DNA from: Vibrio sp. CAU 1672
Lineage (GTDB): Bacteria; Pseudomonadota; Gammaproteobacteria; Enterobacterales; Vibrionaceae
Reading direction: 5' to 3'
Assembly (NCBI RefSeq): GCF_029223195.1
Contig: NZ_JARHUF010000009.1
Coordinates: 62,001-126,000 of the forward strand
DNA: 64,000 bases
Shown here: piece by piece, positions 14,175-21,043 of the stretch
Numbering within the stretch: the first letter of the stretch is position 1
Layout: each line of letters starts with the position of its first letter
Position numbers and translations under genes: made by a program
Notes under the pieces: model-generated
What the model saw: only the letters and a program-made list of their open reading frames with translations
What the model was told of the DNA's origin: nothing
The model's database searches: none

Positions 14175-14251
14175 AGTGTCACGTAGTGTCAGTGAATCCC
14201 ACAATTAAGTGTAGGTTTTAGTGTAGCTTTTGTATTTAACCTACACTAAAA
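14175..14251. repeat. Clustered AGTGT-type repeats between mutS and integrase (candidate integrase arm sites)
   Basis: AGTGTCA occurs at 14175-14181 and 14185-14191 (10-bp spacing). AGTGTAG occurs at 14208-14214 and 14220-14226 (12-bp spacing). CTACACT, the inverted form, is at 14241-14247. The last two lie in an 11-bp perfect inverted repeat, TTTTAGTGTAG / CTACACTAAAA (14216-14226 / 14241-14251). Short, helically spaced repeats beside an integrase gene are typical of arm-type integrase or excisionase sites in attL/attR. Binding is inferred. Confidence 0.5.
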
Positions 14252-14296
14252 TAGTCATATTCTGTTGTTTGCTTATTAGTTAAGGATTATACAAAC

Positions 14297-15580
14297 ATGA
14301 CTGAGGCAAAGAGTAACAAACCTCTTAGTGATCGAGCAATTAGAAACCATAAAGCTGGTGGGAAAACGTTGGTTGATATCGGTGAGTATAGAGGTTTGCG
14401 AGTCAATGTTGGTAAAACTGGACGTAAGACATTTACTTATCGCTACCGTTCTCCGGCAAATAACAAGATAACACAAGCTAAACTTGGCACTTATCCAGAC
14501 ATGTCTTTGGAGCAAGCTAGGGTTGAGCTCAAGCGCTTAAAAGCTATCAGGGATGCAGGTAAGTGCCCCAAAAGAGAACAGGAAAAACAGAAGCTCCTAG
14601 AGACTCAAGCTCAGGAATCAGAGCGCTACGCTAAGATCAGCGTGAAAAATTTGGTTGATAAATACCTGACGAGCTACATTGAAGGCTCAAGTAATAGGAA
14701 ACTCAAAGGACAGAAGGAGACTCGTCGAACGTTGTACAAGGATGTTGTAAAACCAATTGGCTCAAGGCTCGCGATTGACCTCAGTCGTAAAGATATATCC
14801 GATTTGGTTATGGGGATCGTTGAGCGCGGAGCTAATGTTCAAGCTGGTTATGTCCTTAGAGAACTGACTTCGGCGTATCGTTACGCGATTTCAACTGGTT
14901 ACTTACCTTATGAATTTGTAAATCCAGCGTTGCAAGCCAAAGATAGCTTGAAAATATCCAAGGTGAAATTAACTTGCAGCAAAGGAAAACGCTTTTTTAA
15001 TGATGAAGAAATCGTTCAGTTTTTGAGTTGGTTACCAAGCTCTGGTTTTAGTAAGAACCAAAAGGGGATCCTCAGGTTGACGCTTTGGACTGGTTGTAGA
15101 ACAGGTGAGGTATGCTCCTTAGCTTGGGCAGATGTCAACTTTAATAATAAAACTCTATTTCTAAGGGAAACTAAGACTGGTCTTGTTCGTCATGTAATGC
15201 TCTCTGATCAAGCTGCTGAGTGGCTACAGAACAGATACCAAGAACGAGATCAAAATGATTACGTTTTTCAATCTCAGAGGACTCGCAGACCCGTTCAGCA
15301 AAAACACTTATCTGAAAAAATCTGGAGTCTGAAGCAGAAAGGTATGATGTTGGATATCCCCAATTGGACTCCCCATGATTTAAGAAGAACGGTTAGAACC
15401 GGACTTGCTCGCAAAAAATGTCCGTCAGAGGTTGCTGAAGCCGTTTTAGGTCATACAAAGGAAGGAATTAATGGGACTTATGACCTTCATTCTTATGAGG
15501 ATGAGTGTAGAGTTTGGTTGCAAAAATGGGCAGACCATTTAGATTCTTTAATGAGTGAGTTCACTGTAGCTGTAGCTTAA
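14297..15580 (+). CDS. Tyrosine recombinase / P4-type integrase
   Basis: 427 residues. The N-terminal arm-binding domain of the DUF4102 kind (LSDRAIRNHKAGGKTLVDIGEYRGLRV, KLGTYPDMSLEQAR) is followed by a core-binding SAM-like domain (about residues 110-210) and a C-terminal catalytic domain. Catalytic residues seen are Arg in WTGCRTGEVCSL, His-x-x-Arg in PHDLRRTVR, His in VLGHTKEG and the Tyr in INGTYDLHSY. It should catalyse site-specific integration and excision. It lies at the left edge of the accessory segment, divergent from mutS. No tRNA gene adjoins it, so the target is not the usual tRNA 3' end. Confidence 0.92.
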   Translation: MTEAKSNKPLSDRAIRNHKAGGKTLVDIGEYRGLRVNVGKTGRKTFTYRYRSPANNKITQAKLGTYPDMSLEQARVELKRLKAIRDAGKCPKREQEKQKLLETQAQESERYAKISVKNLVDKYLTSYIEGSSNRKLKGQKETRRTLYKDVVKPIGSRLAIDLSRKDISDLVMGIVERGANVQAGYVLRELTSAYRYAISTGYLPYEFVNPALQAKDSLKISKVKLTCSKGKRFFNDEEIVQFLSWLPSSGFSKNQKGILRLTLWTGCRTGEVCSLAWADVNFNNKTLFLRETKTGLVRHVMLSDQAAEWLQNRYQERDQNDYVFQSQRTRRPVQQKHLSEKIWSLKQKGMMLDIPNWTPHDLRRTVRTGLARKKCPSEVAEAVLGHTKEGINGTYDLHSYEDECRVWLQKWADHLDSLMSEFTVAVA

Positions 15581-15721
15581 ACCACTCGTACAACATCTGG
15601 TGGCCCTGGTGGTTTAGCTTGACCTAATCGGAGACTGCACTGGACTTTCTGCCCTCACTTTACGTAATTGATAAACTGAAATGATGAATATTGCGGCATA
15701 TTGATGTAATACGAAGCACCT

Positions 15722-15746
15722 AAAATGTGACGATAAATCACATTTT
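15722..15746. repeat. Perfect inverted repeat with CRP-like arms
   Basis: AAAATGTGA / TCACATTTT is separated by 7 nt. The arms equal the full CRP consensus arms, but CRP sites have a 6-nt centre, so this may instead be a hairpin or another regulator's site. Confidence 0.45.
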
Positions 15747-15992
15747 CTAGAAAAAGCAAAATAATTTGATTTTTTAAATGGGGCAGAAAACGCCCTCAAA
15801 CGTGTTTTAAGCGATTCTAGGGGAAATTGATGGTTAGATTCGAAAGTCCCATAGATTGGGACTTGTGACAAAATTGAGGCGCTTTAGCGTTAGTTTATGA
15901 AGTGATTTTATTTGACATCAGTTGAAAAATGAGTAGTATGCCCGCCCAACCATAGGGGTATTGACGCGATCGTTAGCCTGACATAAAGTCAG

Positions 15993-16123
15993 ACTTAACA
16001 ATGCATTCAAGAGTGGTTGCCGACGCGTTGTATTTTTAGTATGCAACTGAATAGATATCGTGTTTACAGTGCAATGGTTTAGGTTACTAACTATGTTGCT
16101 CACACCTTAATGCGGCGTTATAC
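15993..16123 (+). repeat. Solitary integron attC site (Vibrio superintegron type)
   Basis: It begins with ACTTAAC, which fits the inverse core RYYYAAC, and ends in GCGTTATAC (core GTTA). The left arm GCATTCAAGAGTG and the right arm complement GCATTAAGGTGTG pair except for one extra C, the expected extrahelical base of an attC stem. Internal stretches (GACGCGTTGTATTTTTAGT, GTGTTTACAGTGCAATGG, CACACCTTAATGCGGCGTTAT) resemble the Vibrio cassette repeats as known to me. It is about 131 bp long. No integron integrase or second attC is seen in the window, and no clear cassette gene precedes it. Confidence 0.8.
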
Positions 16124-16398
16124 CTCTTACCCATAAGGAAAGCCAAAGCAGATAAAGGATATTATCGCTCATAACAGAATTACCATCATTATACATATCG
16201 TAGTCCGTCAACTACACTTGATGTGTGTAGTGGTAATAAATCAGTGTTGAACTCGTCATTCAATACTTAAAAATTAGACCACGGGCTCGTCACCCAATTG
16301 TGTGGTTAACATTTAGTCGAATGATAGTAAGCATATCGACTATAAATAAGCATCTAGCCTGCCGTGTCCACTTTCGGCGGGCTTGTTGCGTTTGGGTA

Positions 16399-16428
16399 TT
16401 GACAAAATCAATAACTTAGTGTTATGAT
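16399..16428 (+). promoter_or_regulatory. Sigma-70 promoter for the 136-residue gene
   Basis: TTGACA (16399-16404), an 18-nt spacer and TATGAT (16423-16428). The predicted transcript would carry a leader of about 150 nt with an AATGCAC / GTGCATT inverted repeat near its end. Confidence 0.6.
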
Positions 16429-16584
16429 AAAGATTGACAGTGAAGAATTGTATATGGACGGATGTACATACCTTACTGTAAGTAACTACTTTCGGAAATG
16501 ACGACCGATTCAGTAGCAGCGAGAACAAATGCACATTTGACGAACGTGCATTCTTACTAAACTAAAAAGTGGAGATTTAAACTT

Positions 16585-16995
16585 ATGTTTATTTCTAAAG
16601 ACAGTGTTGCAGCACTTAAACTGCAAGGCATGCCGTTGCCTCAAATCTACGGATACACTCCTATTTTCCCTTCTGAAGATCAAGTTGAAAAACTAGCGTC
16701 TTGTTTTCGTAAGAACTCGAAGCTGAAAGTAATGGTTGAGACTGTTCTTAATAATCCTGGTATCAAAAGTGACGAGCTTTCGGCTATTTCGGCTGTAAGC
16801 AACATTCACCAATACCGTCGTATGGCCAATAAAAATCTGCGACACAGGGGTTATGAAATCAAAGACTTTAAAGATGTTGGAGTTGCTCGCAATGCAGATT
16901 TTTATCAGTGGTATCTTGTGGAGTTAAAACCTAATACTCCACCTGTAGAACAACTAGAAACAAAAGACGCAGCGAATGATGGTACTGTTCACTAA
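16585..16995 (+). CDS. Unrecognised protein with winged-helix-like middle region
   Basis: 136 residues, cytosolic, no signal peptide or membrane segment. I do not recognise a family. A helical middle (VMVETVLNNPGIKSDELSAI, then NIHQYRRMANKNLRHRGYEI) followed by a strand-like FYQWYLVEL resembles a small winged-helix DNA-binding fold, so it could be an element regulator; this is inference. GGAG stands 10 bases before the ATG, a rather long spacing. A strong promoter lies upstream and a clear terminator downstream, so it is probably a single-gene transcript and really expressed. Confidence 0.7.
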   Translation: MFISKDSVAALKLQGMPLPQIYGYTPIFPSEDQVEKLASCFRKNSKLKVMVETVLNNPGIKSDELSAISAVSNIHQYRRMANKNLRHRGYEIKDFKDVGVARNADFYQWYLVELKPNTPPVEQLETKDAANDGTVH

Positions 16996-17018
16996 CTAAG
17001 TTATAGTGTTTTAGGTTA

Positions 17019-17052
17019 AGCATCACTTTCCGTCTAAAGTGGTGCTTTTTTG
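17019..17052 (+). terminator. Terminator after the 136-residue gene
   Basis: 11-bp stem AGCATCACTTT / AAAGTGGTGCT (one G-T pair), 6-nt loop, then TTTTTT. Confidence 0.85.
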
Positions 17053-17078
17053 TATCTAAAGAAAAGGAAATGAGCACT

Positions 17079-17113
<35 letters not shown>

Positions 17114-17210
17114 GCTCTAGCAAACCGTTGGGGTAGAACCAACTTAGAGTAATCGTCCTGCACTGGTGATGATTGATGCATCCTTAACACGCATTGAATG
17201 TTCCTTTGAG

Positions 17211-18128
17211 CTATCGATTTTTTGCTATTAGTTCATTCATGAACTGTTCAAGTACTATCGTTGAATTAGACTTGTAGTGATTCATTATTCTTCTCAGTAG
17301 TACTATTTTCTCCACTCCGTACTTGTCTAAAATCTCATCATCAGTAAGTCTTCTTCCTAAGAGACATATTGACGATTGATCAAAAATAGATTGAACCTTT
17401 TGAAGAGTTATCACTGTGGAAGTTGGCATTCCCTCAATTTTGGTCTGATTCTCACTTGAATGTTGTGTTTTTGGTATCTTTCTACGAACGACTTTTCTAC
17501 CATTTCTCTTGGCTTTTATGTTGAGCTTCTTAATCTGCGGATTCAATTGGTCTGAATCCAAAATTGAAGTAATCAGCTGTTTGTTCCAGTTATATTTTTG
17601 ACTTTTATCTACTTGGCTAGAGCTTCCATAGAGTTTAGGAATTACATACTTCTTCTCTTTCATGAAGTTAACGATTTCACTCATAGTGTCACTCATTTGT
17701 GTACTTCGGTATTTTAGAATCTGATGTAAACGATAAACGTACTGTCCCTTAGCTGTCTTAGGAGTTTCGATGTCCTCAGGTTGTTTATAGTTGTCAAGGA
17801 GGAAGTGAACCAACATTGATAGTTGTTCACTGCTAAGTCCTTTATCTCCAATTTTATGACCCAAAGCCACAGCTAAATCTTCCATCCGTTCAAGCGCACT
17901 TTCTGATAAATGGATAGTTTTTGACGTAAAACCTGAAGCTTTTTTCTTAGCTGAGCTTTTCTGCTTCCTAGCCGTGGCTGCTTTTGTAGTATCGCTCTCA
18001 TTTTTCGTACTCAGAGCCTCAAATAGCTCCTTTATTTGTTCGCTTAAGATGACTACCCCGGTTTCTAATCTTTCGAATTCTTTTGGCTGAACGCTCTTCG
18101 TTAATTCAGTTGTTTTTTTGGTAGACAT
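17211..18128 (-). CDS. Unrecognised basic protein, possible ribbon-helix-helix DNA-binding regulator
   Basis: 305 residues, Lys/Ser-rich, no membrane segment. Residues about 20-42 (LETGVVILSEQIKELFEAL) look like a coiled coil, followed by a Lys/Ala-rich linker (ATARKQKSSAKKKASG). The segment TIHLSESALERMEDLAVALG (about residues 71-90) looks like the strand-helix start of a ribbon-helix-helix domain. A basic patch (KAKRNGRKVVRRKIP) comes later. No family is recognised. It is transcribed divergently from the AlpA-type gene, and two matching palindromes lie between them, so a role as the element's repressor or partition/copy-control protein is plausible inference. Confidence 0.7.
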   Translation of the reverse strand: MSTKKTTELTKSVQPKEFERLETGVVILSEQIKELFEALSTKNESDTTKAATARKQKSSAKKKASGFTSKTIHLSESALERMEDLAVALGHKIGDKGLSSEQLSMLVHFLLDNYKQPEDIETPKTAKGQYVYRLHQILKYRSTQMSDTMSEIVNFMKEKKYVIPKLYGSSSQVDKSQKYNWNKQLITSILDSDQLNPQIKKLNIKAKRNGRKVVRRKIPKTQHSSENQTKIEGMPTSTVITLQKVQSIFDQSSICLLGRRLTDDEILDKYGVEKIVLLRRIMNHYKSNSTIVLEQFMNELIAKNR

Positions 18129-18149
18129 TCAATATCCCTATAAGTTTTT

Positions 18150-18170
18150 ATTTTGTGATAATCACAAAAT
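18150..18170. promoter_or_regulatory. Perfect palindromic operator, site 1
   Basis: Arms ATTTTGTGAT / ATCACAAAAT around a central A, 21 bp in all. It lies 22 bases upstream of the minus-strand 305-residue gene. The TGTGA-TAA-TCACA spacing of 3 rules out a CRP site. Confidence 0.65.
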
Positions 18171-18225
18171 AACAGCTATATGTTTAAGTATAGCTATTAT
18201 TTACGAGTTTGTTTGAGATTTTTAA

Positions 18226-18242
18226 TTTGTGATAGTCACAAA
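18226..18242. promoter_or_regulatory. Palindromic operator, site 2
   Basis: TTTGTGA / TCACAAA around TAG, the same core as site 1 (TTTGTGATARTCACAAA), with centres 74 bp apart, about seven helical turns. It lies 72 bases upstream of the AlpA-type gene. Confidence 0.6.
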
Positions 18243-18313
18243 AATACAGTTTGGTTGGTTGATTTTTAAAAAATGTAAATCCGTTTATGACTTAAATACA
18301 CAAGGAGTAAGTC

Positions 18314-18544
18314 ATGAACACTCTTCGAATTATCCAGTTAACTGAAGTCATAAAGAAAACTTCGATCAGCAAATCAACCATCTACAGAAAGATTGAAAAA
18401 GGTTTATTCCCCTCACCTGTGCGTCTTGATGATGGTGACAGCAGTTCAAACACGAGGCGAGTTGGATGGTTTGAGTCTGAAGTCGATGAGTGGATTCTGT
18501 CACGTCCAAGAGTGCTGGACTTTGACTTAGGAGAAGCCCAATGA
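18314..18544 (+). CDS. AlpA-family transcriptional regulator
   Basis: 76 residues. RIIQLTEVIKKTSISKSTIYRKIEKGLFPSPVRL is the typical AlpA helix-turn-helix and wing, and GWFESEVDEWILSRP is the conserved C-terminal part. AAGGAG stands 7 bases before the ATG. AlpA proteins of P4-like elements activate excision genes. The stop overlaps the start of the Rep-like gene (ATGA), so the two are translationally coupled. Two palindromic operators lie upstream. Confidence 0.88.
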   Translation: MNTLRIIQLTEVIKKTSISKSTIYRKIEKGLFPSPVRLDDGDSSSNTRRVGWFESEVDEWILSRPRVLDFDLGEAQ

Positions 18545-19347
18545 AGATGTTTATTGAAGAAATGGATAACTTTGAGACAACAGAGCGAGCGATTGAAGAA
18601 AATCGACGAAGAATTGGAGCGTTAAAAAGTAGCGGTAGGTTGTTTGATGAACTACGGTTTCGTCTGGAAGACTGTATCGATGGTGGAGAGCCATGTGGCA
18701 GTCTGGCGTGTAAGCTTTGCAATCGAGATTTGAGAATTGAGTTGGTAAATCCGGTCGTATGTTCAGTCGTTGAGTCAGGCATTGATAAATGGCACTTACT
18801 AACGGTAGTTCCGTATCAAAAAAGCATTACAGCACCTGATTTTATGTATTTTGAAGTGAAGGCAATGAAGAAGTGGTTTGGGCGTGCGTTGCGTGAATTT
18901 GGGTTCACTGGGCCGATCTGGGGGATGATGGAAATTGATTATCACTCGTATGCTGATGCATGGTTGCCACATTTCCACATCGTCTTACCAGATACAGAAA
19001 ATAACGATATGGCATATGGGTTGTTGAAAAAATCACGAGTTTTTCACTATAAAAATCAGTTTTTGGAAGGAACTGAAAATAGACCGTATAAGCGTGATCC
19101 GTTTGACATTGTTGATTCAGTTGCAGTTCTCAGCTACACACATAAGCTTTATGGCAAAGAGGTAACTATTGATAGTGATGGTAATAAGAAAGGGTACTTT
19201 TTAAGAGGGAGGCAGCTTTCTGAATACCTACTATTTATGGATAGTCACGACTACTCAGAGTTTAAATTTACCCTAGGAGTATCAAATCAAAAGTGGGCTA
19301 GTTTACGTAAGAGATGTGCTATTAAGCGAATAGAGCACTATGACTAA
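18541..19347 (+). CDS. HUH-type Rep-like replication/relaxase protein
   Basis: 268 residues. A Cys cluster, CGSLACKLCNR (Cys52, Cys57, Cys60), resembles the zinc knuckle of many phage and satellite Rep proteins. The metal-binding HUH motif is WLPHFHIVLP (His144, His146). Candidate nicking tyrosines follow in VLSYTHKLYGK (Tyr199, Tyr204). HUH enzymes nick single strands to start rolling-circle replication or transfer. The match is by motif, not full family recognition; related proteins are often annotated as phage replication protein or inovirus Gp2-like. It is coupled to the AlpA-type gene by a 4-base overlap. Confidence 0.7.
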   Translation: MKMFIEEMDNFETTERAIEENRRRIGALKSSGRLFDELRFRLEDCIDGGEPCGSLACKLCNRDLRIELVNPVVCSVVESGIDKWHLLTVVPYQKSITAPDFMYFEVKAMKKWFGRALREFGFTGPIWGMMEIDYHSYADAWLPHFHIVLPDTENNDMAYGLLKKSRVFHYKNQFLEGTENRPYKRDPFDIVDSVAVLSYTHKLYGKEVTIDSDGNKKGYFLRGRQLSEYLLFMDSHDYSEFKFTLGVSNQKWASLRKRCAIKRIEHYD

Positions 19348-19389
19348 ACACTCTATGGCTTATATAGCTATATATTAGGTTATACACTA

Positions 19390-19419
19390 GACGGTGGGTT
19401 CACTATGAATGCCACCGTC
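19390..19419. other. Hairpin between the convergent Rep-like and flagellin genes
   Basis: 8-bp perfect stem GACGGTGG / CCACCGTC, 14-nt loop, overlapping the flagellin stop codon. Neither side has a proper T run, so it would be a weak terminator at best. Confidence 0.5.
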
Positions 19420-20680
19420 AAGCTAATAATTGGGAGACACTTTTAGGGATATTCTGTGTTTGTGCCAATATGCTTGTGGTTGAGTCATTGAGGATCTTTT
19501 GCTTAGTTAACTCAGTGGTCTCTTTGGCGAAATCAGTATCCTTTATCCTACTTTTCGACTCGGTTGTATTGATGTTTTGGCTTGTTAGGTTATTGATTGC
19601 ATTCTCTAACCTATTGTTAGTCGCTCCAATACCAGAGCGATATGAATCAACTTTTGCCAACATTTGGTCGGTTGCATGAACTAGAGCGTTTTCATAGTGA
19701 TTATTGAATTTAGTAGCAACGTCTGGCTTAAAAGAAATTAACTGGTCATAAGATATTGCTCCATATTCACCTAAAAGCCATGGGTTTGTCGTATATATCA
19801 AATTATTGCTAGGCATTGACTGAAAATTTTGAGAGGCGATGCCTAATATGGGTTTTACTGAAGCAAAAGGGTCATATTCCCTGCTATAGCCGATTTTGTG
19901 AACACTTTCCCCTTTACTATTAATCTCTTCTGCAAGAAAGAACTTTGCTTCACCACCTTCAAGAGCAGAGTTTAGAGTATGAATGATATCTTCGGCAGAC
20001 TTGCCTGATTCAAAGTCGACTCTTAATGATGTCTGTCCATTTTTTTGTGGTGAGTAAATAAACTCTATGAAATCACCAGTTTCAGTCCTCCAATCTGAAG
20101 GAATCTCGAAATTTGAACCAATCGCTAACGAAGATGTGTCGTGGCTAGTTCTAGTTATTGCCACCTCTTGAATCCAACTTAATACAGGTAAGGTTGCTGT
20201 GATTGCTTGTCCTGAGTCGCTTCCCACTTGAAACGTCATGCTGTGATCATACGAAGAATGTCCCGTGAACAAAGACTTTCCTGCAAACTCAGTGGTTTGT
20301 GCAATTCTTGTTAATTCCTTTCCTAATTGTGTTATTTCATTTCGAATAGCTTCTTTATCATTCTTATCAAGAGAACCATTTAAAGACTGGAGCGACAGAT
20401 CTCTAACTTTGAACAATATATTTGTATATTCGTTGAGAGCACCATCAGCGACTTCTAGCGTAGATATCGCATCATTAGAGTTTCTTAATGCGACTTCAAG
20501 TCCTCGACTTTGAGTTTGAAGTCTGTTTGATATCTGCAGCCCAGCAGCATCATCTTTCGCCGAATTTATGTTAGAACCAGAGCTCAATTTATTCATTGAG
20601 TCCTTGAGAGCGATACTTGATGCTCTAAGGTGCTTCTGTGTAGAGGTAGCAACAGAGTTCGTATGTAGGTTTAATGGCAT
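19418..20680 (-). CDS. Divergent flagellin carried in the accessory segment
   Basis: 420 residues. The N-terminal D0/D1 region is clearly flagellin: LSSGSNINSAKDDAAGLQIS at about residues 32-51, then NRLQTQSRGLEVALRNSNDAIS and VRDLSLQSLNGSL. The C-terminal D1/D0 region is also present: RSGIGATNNRLENAINNL, DTDFAKETTELTKQKIL and SILAQTQNIPKSVSQLLA. The centre (about 160-325) shows no resemblance I can place and is longer than in the 370-380-residue chromosomal Vibrio flagellins. The gene has a good AAGGAG site and a consensus sigma-54 promoter. It should be exported through the flagellar apparatus and assembled into the filament. Chromosomal Vibrio flagellins normally sit in flagellar clusters, so this location is odd. 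The gene is AT-rich like the rest of the element. Confidence 0.93.
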   Translation of the reverse strand: MPLNLHTNSVATSTQKHLRASSIALKDSMNKLSSGSNINSAKDDAAGLQISNRLQTQSRGLEVALRNSNDAISTLEVADGALNEYTNILFKVRDLSLQSLNGSLDKNDKEAIRNEITQLGKELTRIAQTTEFAGKSLFTGHSSYDHSMTFQVGSDSGQAITATLPVLSWIQEVAITRTSHDTSSLAIGSNFEIPSDWRTETGDFIEFIYSPQKNGQTSLRVDFESGKSAEDIIHTLNSALEGGEAKFFLAEEINSKGESVHKIGYSREYDPFASVKPILGIASQNFQSMPSNNLIYTTNPWLLGEYGAISYDQLISFKPDVATKFNNHYENALVHATDQMLAKVDSYRSGIGATNNRLENAINNLTSQNINTTESKSRIKDTDFAKETTELTKQKILNDSTTSILAQTQNIPKSVSQLLA

Positions 20681-20687
20681 AGCTTAA

Positions 20688-20693
20688 CTCCTT
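20688..20693 (-). promoter_or_regulatory. Ribosome binding site of the flagellin gene
   Basis: AAGGAG on the minus strand, 7 bases before the ATG at 20680; it fixes the start codon. Confidence 0.8.
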
Positions 20694-20718
20694 AAAAGAT
20701 TGATGACTTATCTTTGAA

Positions 20719-20733
20719 GCAATTGATGTGCCA
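20719..20733 (-). promoter_or_regulatory. Consensus sigma-54 (RpoN) promoter of the flagellin gene
   Basis: On the minus strand TGGCAC-N5-TTGC, an exact match to the -24/-12 consensus. The expected start site, about 12 bases after the TTGC, gives a leader of roughly 27 nt containing AAGGAG. In Vibrio the major flagellin and other late flagellar genes depend on RpoN with FlrC, so this gene is probably wired into the host flagellar cascade. Confidence 0.85.
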
Positions 20734-21043
20734 TTTGTTTCTTATGTTTGGGGTTGTATTTTCTCTATAAATGGGCGGTATGTTGCCGAACGTGGCAATG
20801 TTTTTGTGAGGAATTGAGGCTCGGGGGGATAAGTTTTGCCGTGAACACTTTATAAGTGTAGGTAAAAGTATATATAATTGAGATGGTTTGTTATATGTTA
20901 TTGTTAAATAAAGACAATAACACCTCTGCATCAGGAGTGTGTTTTTGTTCAGCTTTCACAGGTAAGTTCTTTTGTTTATTTCCGTAGCGGCTTAGGATAC
21001 GTGAATCCCTATCAAGTAAAAAGAGACAAAGGGCATTTTGAGC
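20734..21043. other. Right flank of the element, no gene
   Basis: It contains the right-hand TAAGTGTAGGT (20853-20863) inside an imperfect ACACTT / AAGTGT palindrome. An imperfect hairpin at about 20917-20946 (AACACCTCTG / CAGGAGTGTGTT), ending in a T run, may end rightward transcripts. The boundary with ancestral chromosome, probably somewhere after this, was not fixed. Confidence 0.5.

Larger units (their letters stand above)
15581..16584. other. 1-kb non-coding region of the element, rich in inverted repeats
   Basis: No convincing gene is present. It holds several perfect inverted repeats: AAAATGTGA / TCACATTTT (15722-15746), AAGTCCC / GGGACTT (15844-15864), AGCCTGCCG / CGGCGGGCT with one T-G pair (16356-16383) and AATGCAC / GTGCATT (16528-16552). 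It also holds an attC site and a strong promoter, both listed separately. A replication origin for the downstream Rep-like protein could lie here, but no nick site was recognised. Confidence 0.6.

Noticed and set aside
15614..15871. 85-codon minus-strand ORF after the integrase
   Set aside because: No recognisable motif or ribosome site, and it spans two hairpins; probably chance.
15918..16103. Minus-strand ORF over the attC site
   Set aside because: It is an accidental reading of the attC repeat.
18155..18167. CRP site in the AlpA divergent region (TGTGA...TCACA)
   Set aside because: The centre is 3 nt, not the 6 nt CRP needs.
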